Source: Plotosus lineatus
Lineage: Eukaryota; Chordata; Actinopteri; Siluriformes; Plotosidae
Reading direction: 5' to 3'
Assembly: GCA_024760905.1 (NCBI GenBank)
Contig: CM045733.1
Location: 37,473,501-37,537,500 of the forward strand
DNA length: 64,000 nt
This document shows, piece by piece, positions 47,914 to 58,027 of the stretch; the first letter of the stretch is position 1, and every line of letters begins with the position of its first letter. The notes under the pieces were generated by a model. The model saw only the letters and a program-made list of their open reading frames with translations, had not been told where the DNA came from and made no database searches. The translations under genes and the position numbers were made by a program.

Positions 47914-48406
47914 TATATTATATAGATTATTATATATATTATAGGCCCATTTGAGCATGTATGTGTGTATATATATATAAATGTAATTTATTAATATATT
48001 AACGTTAGTCCTATGGAGGCTATAAGCCAAGCTAACGTTATACTACTTTACTATCTATACACCTATTATTACAAAAATAAGTCTAATACCCCCAGGCCAT
48101 GTTGAATTTTATACTACAGTTTACATACTATATATGCCACCTATTATCACTACTAAAATAAAAGTTTATGGATGTATCTTGAAGCCATGTTGAACGTACT
48201 GAACAAGAAATTAGCTGTGCGTTTTAAATGACGTCTGTGAGGTGCGAGGGAGGTGATTCAATTAATTATGTAATTGAGTTTGTTACAGCGACATCTAGAG
48301 GCTAAAGTTAATTGCTTGGGGATTTTACAGTGACATCTAGAGGTTTTGGCAGTTGCTGGAGGAGATTGGGAAAGAGTGGGCGCCGGATAGTGTTGACCTC
48401 GGTAGG

Positions 48407-49688
48407 AGCTGCTGTGATGGTGCTCGCCACATTCCCAAACCCTTCGAACTCAGTAACATTCAGGCCACAGGTTCCTCCACGAAGAGTTCATTGACCTGTG
48501 TGAGCCGTGATTCCAGGCCCCATCAACAATAGTTACGCAGTGGTAGATGTTAAAATGATTCCTCCAAAAATCACGAAGTGTTGACTGTGTGTCGTTAGTC
48601 ACCTCGAAGCATCTTTGGAAGAGGAACTTTGTGTACAATTGCTTGAAATTAGCAATTGCGTGCTGGTCCATAGGCTGGATCAATGAGGTTGTGTTAGGCG
48701 GGAGGAATTTTATTTTAATGAAATCAGACTCCTCAGTTAAATAGTCCTCCAAACCGGTAGGGTGAGCAGGGGCATTGTCCATTAGAAGAAGGCAGTGGCA
48801 TGGCAGGGCTTTCTCATGCAAATATTTTTTCACACTCCGAGCAAACACCTCATGCACCCACTCGGTGAAAAATTGCCTAGTTAACCACACTTTCGAATTG
48901 GATCGCCATATAACAGGGAGCTTACTTTTATCACATTGTTTGCTTTGAATGCCCTTGGATTCTCCAAATGATAAATCATCAGTGGCTTGATTTTTAAATC
49001 TCCCTTGCATTACCGCACAACAAAGCGTGAACCCATCTTTCATTGGTTTGTGTCCGGGCAGTGATTTCTCAAGTGTGATGTATGTCCTCCGTGGCAGTTT
49101 CTTCCAGATTAAGCCAGTCTCATCGCAATTAAAGACTTGCTCAGGAAGATAATTCTCAGACTTGATAAAATCAGCAAATTCCTGCTTGAACTTCTCAGCG
49201 CCATCTTTGTTAGAATTTACTGCTTTCCCATGACGAACCATGCTGTGAATTCCACTTCTCCGCTTAAAATTTCGAACCAGTCTCGCCTTGCTATTAAGTG
49301 AAACCCTTCAGGATTCGAGCTAGGGTCTTTTTTTTTTTTTTTTTTTTTAAACCAAATCATCATAGATTTCTCGGGCTTTGCAGCAGATCACATCCTCGCT
49401 AACACTGTTTCCTGCTGCTGCTTGTTTATGTATCAGAGCAGTAATTTTTCTACCTCCTCCAGCACTTGCGGTCTTTGTTTACTGATAACCGTCGAGCCTT
49501 TCGCCACATCACTGGCTTTAACACGCTCTTTGTTCTTCAGGATCGTGCATATCGTTGCTTTAGCCATGCCATAGTCCTTAGCAAGATCAGTAACGCACGC
49601 CTGATTCATGCTTAGCTATCAGCTCTTTCTTAAACTCAACACTTTTCTGCACAAGTGACCTTTTCTCAGTAGCTTTCTTTGGAGACAT
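48407..49688 (-). pseudogene. Tigger/TIGD1-like transposase
   Basis: It starts MSPKKATEKRSLVQKSVEFK, followed by the psq-type HTH (DLAKDYGMAKATICTILKNK) and a linker with ISKQRPQVLEEVEKLLL. A poly-T(A) tract at 49328-49348 interrupts it. The long frame 49241-48450 then carries the DDE_1 core: first Asp in FNCDETGLIWKK, second in LLLMDNAPAHPTG, third in NTTSLIQPMDQHAIANF, then FWRNHFNIYHC and SWRNLWPEC. Frameshifts occur near 49610, 49430 and 48470. All three catalytic Asp codons survive although the gene is dead. It matches human TIGD1-type proteins closely enough for a firm superfamily call. Confidence 0.9.
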
Positions 49689-49737
49689 GTTTATTTGCTA
49701 ATCTAATCAAGTAAGCCAAAAATCACGGTATGCTGTA

Positions 49738-50773
49738 CAGTTGGCCCCCTTCTTATGAAATTATTCCGTTCCAGCACCTTTTTCGGAAACCTGGAGTTTT
49801 CGTAAGTAGAGGCGCATTTTACATGTAAAATGCGTGATTCGTTCCAAGGCTCTCAAGACTACCCCATAAACCCTTTTAAAAATTATAAAAATACACCAAT
49901 TTTGTATGAAATATGTGTTAAAAGTAAAAAAAAAAAATTTCTTAAACCATTTAAACATTTTATTAACATTTTATGTAGTAAATTTTTCCATTGTAGTAAA
50001 TTTCTCCATTGTGAGATTAATAAAGCTGTATCTTAAACCATTTTATTAACATTTATTAATTAAACCATTATTAAACATTTTTAAATTCATTTTTACATTC
50101 ATTATCAAACATTTGTGGTGCACTCCATAGTGCGCTCCACCGAATGCGGACGTCCCCCCACACTCGGCGGCACGCGCCACATTTGTGCCATGCTCCGTGG
50201 CGCACTCTGCCAAATGCGGGTGCCACCCACACTCGGTGGAGCGCGCTACATTGACCCCTGAGCTTTTGAGACGGGGCGCGGCTGATCCGGACCTCCAATC
50301 TCTCAAGCAGGTAAGTGCTTTTTGAATACTTCTTTAGTACTCAACATTCACCTGTTTGCTTGAGGGATTGGAGGTCCGGATGAGCCGCGTTTTGCCCACG
50401 TTCAGCGGAGCACGCCACATTTATTAAACATTTACTGAATTAAACAACTTAAAAAACAAAAAGTAAGCTGCAATGAGCACTCTTAAAAAAAAACTCACGA
50501 AACTCATGAACCAGCAGCTTTATGCATGTGACAAACAAGCATTATAGGTACAGTACTGTGAAGTTTCAGTTCCCTTGTGGCCAATGGGAGGCCAGCAGGG
50601 CGGGATGTTAGGAAACAGCCAATGAGAGAGCAACTCGCGCATTGTTTGAATGGCGTGTTTGGCGTTTTTTGTAAGAAGAACTTGTTTCGTATACAGAGGA
50701 CAAATTTAGGAAAATGTTTTTTGTATACTGGATTTTTTGTATTCAGGGGTTTTCGTAAGAAGGGGGCCAACTG
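49738..50773. mobile_element. TTACGAAA-type MITE, complete, 1.04 kb
   Basis: The left end CAGTTGGCCCCCTTCTTATG and the reverse complement of the right end, CAGTTGGCCCCCTTCTTACG, are nearly identical. A TA precedes the left end; TC follows the right. It shares text with 208-1926, 27498 and 32688. It carries a foldback segment at 50274-50396. It is inserted in the Tigger 5' leader. Confidence 0.85.
50274..50396. repeat. long imperfect foldback
   Basis: Two arms of ~45 bp (GCGGCTGATCCGGACCTCC and GGAGGTCCGGATGAGCCGC with their extensions) are inverted around an AT-rich loop containing TTTAGTACTCAAC. A homologous foldback is at 54171-54285. Confidence 0.8.
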
Positions 50774-51042
50774 TCCTTTGTAGCAAAGGAGCAAGCACAT
50801 CCACACGCACACAGTGGTTGAGTAGAGTCAAAAGAGACAGATTTCCAGAAGCACTTTTCCTCACTCTCGGTCTCATTTTTCGAGTTTGACTTCCAAGGCA
50901 AAAAAAAAAAAATCTTGGAAGTTGAACAAAATTGGGATTTTTTTTTTTTCGAATTCCGATTTGTTCGACCTCTAAAGCATTTGAGAACCAAGGTACCACT
51001 ATATCTATCTATCTATCTATCTATCAATCGAATATATACACA

Positions 51043-51130
51043 CAGTAGGCCCTTGACTATTCACGGTTTTGCGCTCACGCTCCCGCATAGTCACAGATTG
51101 TCGAGTAACTGTCACATGATTCAAATTCTT
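51043..51130 (-). repeat. CAGTAGGCC MITE end fragment
   Basis: It begins CAGTAGGCCCTTGACTATTC and breaks off in TGTCACATGATTCAAATTC. A (TATC)n run lies just to the left (51003-51024). Confidence 0.6.
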
Positions 51131-51544
51131 TAAAAGAAAAGTTCAAGCTCTACTTCCCTACCAACTTTATTTCAGCTGTTGAAAAATAAGTCATGGAGTG
51201 CTTATTATTATTTTAATTTTATATGAATAATTTAGATTTACAATATAAACAAAAATATTTATTTGGTATGTTTACAAGGACAAGAGCTACAGAGATGGCA
51301 TCTCATCACTACTCCCTTAGGAGGAAAAGCCAGTGGAGTGGCATCATGATAAACTGAGACTACACAAACACATGGGCACACGCACAAACTATTTATAAGG
51401 ACTACTCGGTTTTCCTATTTAAAATGTTCATCATGTCAACCACCTCACATTGTTCAAGCTTTTATGGTACAATAAATCCTCAAGAATCACAGAAAACAAA
51501 TGTCTAACCCAAATAATATACATCAGAGTGATTTACTAACCTGG

Positions 51545-51760
51545 GGAAAGTGGTGGCTGGTGTTCGGATTTTGGATCCTTAAGTCGGGTGTTCAAACCAT
51601 GCTATCACGGAGTTGTCACTGCTGTGTTCCCCCAGTGCAGCTAACCCGGTTATCAAAGGCCAGCCATGTCTCTCACTGGGGTGAGTGGGATGTAAAGGAG
51701 CTATTGCTACCATTCATAAAAGATAGGATGCATATCCATCAGTGTGTTTCTGCCCTATGA
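51545..51760 (+). mobile_element. composite SINE family 'A', old copy
   Basis: Diverged text keeps GTTGTCACTG, CCCCAGTGCAGCTAACCCGG, ATCAAAGGCCAGCCATGTCT and GTGTGTTTCTGCCC. The LINE-derived 3' end is lost. It is followed at 51765-51830 by another SINE/L2-like tail (GGATGTACTCTGCTCTCACC). Confidence 0.65.
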
Positions 51761-51830
51761 TGGCCTGGCGGGCTGTCTAGGATGTACTCTGCTCTCACCC
51801 CGAGTCAGCTGAGATGGACGCCAGCTCTTC

Positions 51831-52916
51831 TTGCTCTCTTTTCAAAGGACTACTTATAAATACCTATTAAAAAATGTTCACTGTGTTTGTGATTTGAGAA
51901 TCCCAAAACAGTGCACAGTTCCCACAGGCTTGGCTGTTTTGATATGTATTACAACAGTCTTTTTAAAATTAATATAAATGGAAGAAAATAATTCAAGTGT
52001 GGTCAATTTTTGTTTTTTTCTTGGGAAGTCTTTGCAAAAGAGACCGCTTTGCAAACAATGAACTTGAATGACACGGTCTCTTATCTTTTGTCTCAACTGA
52101 GATAGATTTGATGTGTGATGCTTTTCAGCGGTGGCACTTTGTTTATGCCAAGCTACTTGGGACATCATTCTCAGAGCTTGCATGACTGCATACATAAGTG
52201 TAAAATAAATACAAAATCAAGTTTTTAAAAATCACCATTGCTTCGTGATTTGATATTCAAAAAGGTGAAGTACAGTACTCAGCTTTACAGCACAGTGTGC
52301 GCTGGCGACATCTGGTGGTCAAACTCATGAAGTGCAGCTCATGACCGACAGCAGCGGTTTTGGATTGCATAAATAAACCGGTTTATTTCAATGCATGTGA
52401 ATAAATTAATATAATAGCACAAAGTTTGCTGTGAAGTGTTTTTTTTTGTTTTGTTTTGTTTTTTTTATTATGTAAAAACATGCTTTATCGAAACTTTTAC
52501 TTTAATAAGCATAGAAAGAGAAGATTTTCAATATTTATTCCACCCAACTGACTTCGTTCATTTGTTCGTCATTTATCTTAGCCAACCTTGGACCTAAGGT
52601 AAGATACAACCTGAACAGTTCCAGTCCATCACAAGGACAGACATATTTACACCTTTTCTGAAGTCAGTTTTGGAGTCTTTATTTTTAAATTTTAAAATAC
52701 TGTATGTCACAGTGTTAGTAGTCATTCAATTCAGTTTTATTTGTAGCCTACTTTTTACAATTCACATTGTTGCAAAGCAGCGGTGAAAGTAGGGGCTTTG
52801 CAAAGTATAAAGGAATTTAAATATTTCTTATCATCCCTATATATTCTTTATAAGCAAACCGGTGATGAAGGTGGCAAGGAAAAACTCCCTCAGTAGTTGT
52901 GAGGAAGAAACCTTTT
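51831..52916. other. no recognised gene
   Basis: AT-rich sequence. A weak SINE/L2-like tail (GTTCCAGTCCATCACAAGGA) lies near 52617. Nothing else could be supported. Confidence 0.35.
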
Positions 52917-53774
52917 ATTACGACGTAATAAGCGTCTTGCTCCAATAAGCCTCCCCTCCCCGTGGTTTTTTGTTTGTTTGTTTGTTTTTTTTCCTCCTCT
53001 CTCTTGCGTCTAATAACTGCCCATGTGTACTGGGAGCAAAATCATAGCTCATGCTTGCCAATTTTATTCGATCAGTCTCTGTAATCATAAAATGAGGTGT
53101 TCCTTGCATGTAAAAGTGAGTTTACATGGTATTTTAAGACCCCCTGCCACTGGGGAATGTCCAAATGTTCATCAGTAACAACACATTTCATTGTTCCGCC
53201 GTGTTTTTAAAAACGGGAAAATATTTTGCTGTGTTCTTTTGGTAAATGTCCAACAACCGATGAAGCATTAGAAACTGCTACAGCAAAACTATGGGATGTT
53301 CTGCATGAATGAAGCAATGAGCCAGATATGGATCTATCAAAAAGTGATAAGTATTTGATTCTCCTGCTCACTATCTTCATAAATTTAAAGACGTTCTTGG
53401 CTATGTGCTTGTCTGTGTTGATTGGTTCAATGTGCCATTTGCGAAAGTTGACATTCATGTTGATTAATTTTCCATCTGGGGTAAAATCTTTAAAGGAACA
53501 GCACTGGGAGGGAAAATTAAACGGTCTTTTAAATTACAGTAGGGGGCTGACTGTATGCTGTTTTCTGTTTTCAGCTTTCATGTAAGTAATTTGCTTGATG
53601 CACAAAATGGATAATAACAGAACAATAACAGATATTTACTGGTATTTGTATTATTTGTTTTTCACCTCAATGCTAATAAGCACCTACCGTTCCACTCCGC
53701 TGGTAACATTTTAATAAGCGCCCACCCACTCCAATTTTTTTAAACACCCTGAGCACTTATCACGTCAAATACGG
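52917..53774. mobile_element. CCGTATTT-family MITE, copy 2 (inverted relative to copy 1)
   Basis: It shares GCCCATGTGTACTGGGAGC, TTTTATTCGATCAGTCTCTG and GGTAAATGTCCAACAACCGA with copy 1 at 15896-16577. The right end reads GTCAAATACGG with TA following (53775-53776); the left end is eroded. The plus strand encodes the shared peptide FGKCPTTDEALETATAKLWD with an acidic tail interrupted by a stop. Confidence 0.7.
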
Positions 53775-53776
53775 TA

Positions 53777-53920
53777 TATGCTGTGCAAAAGTTTTTGCCC
53801 CTTACTGATTTTTTTTTTTACTTTTTTTTTTTTTTTTACTTTTTTGCACCTTTGGTCACATTTAACTTTTTCAGATTATCAAACAAATTTAAACATTACA
53901 CAAAGCAGGCATGAGATTTT
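53777..53920 (+). repeat. Tc1 family 'd' terminal fragment
   Basis: GCTGTGCAAAAGTTTTTGCC followed by T-runs and CAGATTATCAAACAAATTTA matches the 15.7-15.84-kb end of the Tc1 at 14224-15839 (inverted). No transposase remains. Confidence 0.7.
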
Positions 53921-54137
53921 TCTGCTTTTGGGGGAAAATCCGCTTTTTCTGACTCTCCAGAGGCTATTTTTTTATGATTCCAAATCCGTTAAAATGTATA
54001 TGTATGTATATTTCTTTTTTGGTTTGAACACTCGCCCCTCCGAGCCAGATGAATGCTCCGATGAACATGTACATTTCATTAGAGGCTTGCTGTTAAACAG
54101 GAAGTTCTCGCAGTGAAGTCTTGTCATCTTCGTGATT

Positions 54138-54344
54138 TGTGACACGCTCCACCGGAGCTTGTGAGACCATGCACGGCTTATCCGGACTTCCGATCTTTCA
54201 AGTGAGCAAGTGCACATTGAATACTTGTTTAGTACTCAACCATCACTTGCTCACTTGAAAGCTTGGAAGTCCGGATAAGCCACACTTTCTCACACATGCT
54301 CCGTGTCTCACTTGCAACAAGCGCCTACTTTTGAGCCCATCACA
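54138..54344. mobile_element. foldback MITE with element-A-like ends
   Basis: The left end TGTGACACGCTCCACCGGAG and the reverse complement of the right end, TGTGATGGGCTCAAAAGTAG then GCGC, resemble the ends of elements A and B. The interior is an almost perfect hairpin of ~50-bp arms (54171-54285) containing CTTATCCGGACTTCCGATC and its inverse. Confidence 0.65.
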
Positions 54345-54864
54345 TTTACTGAAATCATCTCACTACTGTGCTATTGCAATTGTCATTTTGCTAGTAAGAG
54401 CAACGCATATGCGATTTCAAAAGTGTGTTTGCTTCATTCCTATCGCTTCATGGGCGACGCCCTTTTGTAAACAAAGTCGGATATACTGTAGAATCATTTT
54501 GTTTTTTTTCTTAACTTATTCATTCAAATACGAAAGCAACTTACATGTGTATAATAAGTGATTTGTATTTTATAAAAACAATTTTTAGCAAGCAAAAATG
54601 ACCAATGTTAGACCATCAGAAGGAACAGGAAGATAAAGCACAACGAAGAGATAAAAAGAAGGAAAGAACAGCCAAGCTCCTGTCTCTTGCAAAGATTAAG
54701 CTTAAGTAAAACAACAAGAATGAGATTTCTACATAGTGTAAATATTGAACATAGAAGTTAGTGTAAATAAACTGTTTTTCTCAAAGACACACATTTTAAG
54801 AGTGGTCCCTTCATCTTGAAAGTTTAGAAGATAAGTTCATTTCTGTAATTGCTTAATCCTAATT

Positions 54865-55172
54865 TGGGTCGCGGGAAGGCTGGTGCCCATCCCAGCCAAC
54901 TTCGGGCGAGGGCAGAGTACACCCTGGACAGCTCGCCAGGCCATCACAGGGTGGAACCACGCCGATGGCTTAGCAGCTACTCTTTACGAATGTCAGCAAT
55001 GGTTCTTTTACATGCCTCTCACCATAGACAGTGAGAGACATGGCCGGCCTTTGATACCCCAGCTAGCCACACTGGGGGGGACAGTGACAACCTTGTGGAG
55101 AGTGGGACTCGAACCCCCAACCTTTTTTGGATCAGTGATCCAGCGCCCTATACCACTAGACCACCACTGCCC
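54865..55172 (-). mobile_element. composite SINE family 'A' (5' part) next to a SINE/L2-like tail
   Basis: 54970-55172 on the minus strand holds the tRNA head (GGGCAGTGGTGGTCTAGTGG) and central body of family A but lacks the LINE-derived part. 54865-54960 holds the unrelated fish-type tail GCAGAGTACACCCTGGACAG and CGCCAGGCCATCACAGGG. The two abut at about 54965. Confidence 0.75.
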
Positions 55173-55179
55173 AGTTTAG

Positions 55180-55639
55180 AAGGTAAGATGATTGAATTTT
55201 TGTGATAAATACATATAATCTATTATATGCCTTTAAAAACAATATGAACATGTAACATAATATGCATTTCTGCTTTTATTACATATGTGATACAGCAATG
55301 TTATTCCTTTTTCAAGTACTTTAACCTTTCAAACCCTCTCCAAAAGTTATGAAATTACTAATCTTTTGGAGAGATAATTATGATATGTGTTAGATATTTT
55401 TAGGTTATTTTTATTATTATTTTAATTATTGTAAAAATAACTAAATATTAACTTTGTTTAAACACTGAAATTGGGGAAGAGTCCAAGAATAAAGAGTACA
55501 CATGTAAAATATTTTGATATCAGTGGGTACTTACAACTCTTAAGATATTTTGATGTGATTTATTCTAAAAAGTGAATTATTCAATAACATTATAAATGTT
55601 CCAAAGCTTATTTTTAAATGCATGTAATAACACCATTTA
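55180..55639. other. no recognised gene
   Basis: AT-rich sequence without a supported feature. Confidence 0.35.
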
Positions 55640-56427
<788 letters not shown>

Positions 56428-56429
56428 TA

Positions 56430-56471
56430 CATACACACACACGCACACACACACATATATGTGTGTGTGTG

Positions 56472-56504
<33 letters not shown>

Positions 56505-56517
56505 ATATATGTATATA

Positions 56518-56597
<80 letters not shown>

Positions 56598-56600
56598 CAC
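56430..56600. repeat. (AC)n/(GT)n/(TA)n microsatellite
   Basis: About 170 bp of dinucleotide runs directly abuts the Tc1 TIR. The six overlapping dipeptide-repeat frames here are artefacts of the repeat. Confidence 0.95.
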
Positions 56601-56601
56601 G

Positions 56602-56780
56602 GGGATCCCTAGCTACTTCGCACTTCCATTCATGCGGCTTCGGTGAATTGCATTTTTTTTTTTTTTTTTTTTTTTAAATATTCCTCGAATTAAAAAATAA
56701 GGAAATTAAGGAAGAATATGGGAAAAAGTTAAGGAAAATGCCACAAAAACAAGGCCAATTATGCAAAAAAATAAAAAATT
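56602..56780 (+). repeat. GGGATCCCT-family MITE, copy 4 (partial)
   Basis: GGGGATCCCTAGCTACTTCG, then a T-run, TCCTCGAATTAAAAAATAAG and CCAATTATGC follow in the family order. A SINE/L2-like tail (GTACCCCACCTTTGGCCAGA) follows at 56786-56860. Confidence 0.7.
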
Positions 56781-56864
56781 TGCAATGGACTGGTAAGCTG
56801 TTCAGAATGTACCCCACCTTTGGCCAGAGTCGGCTGAAATGGGCACCAGCCTTCCCATGAGCCT

Positions 56865-57634
56865 AATTAAGATTATTAAGTGGCTTAGAAAATGAATTAA
56901 TACATGAATGAATGAGTTAAAGCAAAGAGTTATGATAATTCCAAGATTTAAAAAAACACAAAGATAAAAAGTCAGAAGCCTTGCAGTGACAAAGCAGACA
57001 GTGTGCAGTACCATTGAAACACAAGTTCATCCAGGTTCTCCATGCAGGTCTCCAGTCTTTCTCTGCATTTTATCAGCATCTTAACCATCACTCCCACCTC
57101 GTCATCTGGGACGTTTACCTGCTCTTTACTGCTTTTAGTCAGAAAATTCTACTGGTTAAATTCTGAAGGTCTTCAAGTTACTAAATGGAGATTCAAACAG
57201 TAGGGTGCATCAAGTCCAGCCCAAGAAAAGACATGTGTATTCTCTGAGCTTGTGGTGCATTGCCCATCATATGTTAATTAACCTGTGAGCTTCCATTAAC
57301 TCCTTTATGACATGTTTGGAAGTAGCATAAAGTTCAACGTGGTTCTTGTCTAACTGGTTATTTATGTATCGTTAATATCTTCTAAAACTCCTCACACTGA
57401 CCTAAAACTCACCAAGTTCATTTAAAAATGTAACTTTATTAGGTCCTGTGTTTGACCTTTCCAGACAGAAGGAGCCGATTGGCAAAGAAATATTCCAGCT
57501 GACTGCATCCATCATTTCCAACAATCCATACGTTTTCTGTCACTTTTCCGAGGTAGGGTCACAAATGCAACAGGACTAGGGGGAAAAATCGAGGCATCCC
57601 TCTTCTCAGCAACACAGTCCACCTCTGCCTAGGG
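56865..57634. other. upstream region of sortilin, nothing recognised
   Basis: No gene or repeat could be supported. The stretch may hold distal promoter elements, but none is obvious. Confidence 0.35.
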
Positions 57635-57730
57635 CAGGGGTGTCCAACTCATTCCACAAAGGGCTGTGTACAGAGCACACAGATTGACTGCCCTAGGGAA
57701 TCTGAAGGTGTTCTCAGGCCAGGATCTGCT
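57635..57730 (+). repeat. hAT-type repeat end
   Basis: CAGGGGTGTCCAACTCATTC then CACAAAGGGCTGTGT matches a very common fish hAT repeat end as I remember it. The other end is not found. Confidence 0.5.
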
Positions 57731-57885
57731 TATAAATATCACAAAATATGGCCTTCCCTGAGATCTTGCACAGTAAAATAAATAAATAAAAATAAGTATC
57801 ATGTGCAGCTTGTTTGTAATTCGCTTTTGAACATGCTCCTCTGCTTCATTTCCTGCCCTTATCCTGTTATGAGAGTACTCTTGTG

Positions 57886-57887
<2 letters not shown>

Positions 57888-57922
<35 letters not shown>
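57888..57922. repeat. (CT)n run
   Basis: About 35 bp of CT dinucleotides lies roughly 110 bp upstream of the sortilin start codon, in the probable promoter or 5' UTR. Confidence 0.9.
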
Positions 57923-57926
<4 letters not shown>

Positions 57927-58027
57927 TCACGTGTGTACTCCACCCCTTCAGTCACATACAGAAACACTGCTGATTTTTCTCATGCTGTATGTAATCTGGT
58001 TTTTTGCTGTGTCTGGATGAATCAGTG

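Larger units (their letters stand above)
39382..48396. mobile_element. 9.0-kb composite with ~280-bp TIRs and exact 10-bp target duplication
   Basis: The left end reads TCAGCATTATCCGGCACCC; the reverse complement of the right end reads TCAACACTATCCGGCGCCC. Similarity continues for about 280 bp (39382-39665 against 48396-48125). Both flanks carry the identical 10-mer CCTCGGTAGG (39372-39381, 48397-48406). Removing the insert rejoins a Tigger frame (APTE|EEQ). Long TIRs plus a 9-11-bp duplication point to the Mutator-like (MULE) group, but no transposase was found. The interior is mostly later insertions. Near the right end (48050-48115) a second, partial copy of the TIR inner part is present. 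Confidence 0.85.
48407..51001 (-). mobile_element. Tigger (pogo) transposon, 5' part
   Basis: The outer TIR at the right, read on the minus strand, is AGTGGTACCTTGGTTCTCAA with AGGTCGAACAAATC following. The transposase pseudogene runs 49688 to 48407. The leader between TIR and ATG is split by the MITE at 49738-50773. The C-terminal tail is at 39236-39371, beyond the 9-kb insertion, so the original Tigger was roughly 1.7 kb or more plus the lost 3' TIR. Confidence 0.85.

Noticed and set aside
39382..48396. The two 280-bp repeats as LTRs of a retroelement
   Set aside because: They are in opposite orientation, have no TG...CA borders, primer-binding site or polypurine tract, and the 10-bp duplication is too long for LTR elements.
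58004..58027. Upstream TTG as the sortilin start
   Set aside because: The ATG at 58028 directly precedes a good signal peptide; a TTG start is not expected in a vertebrate gene.
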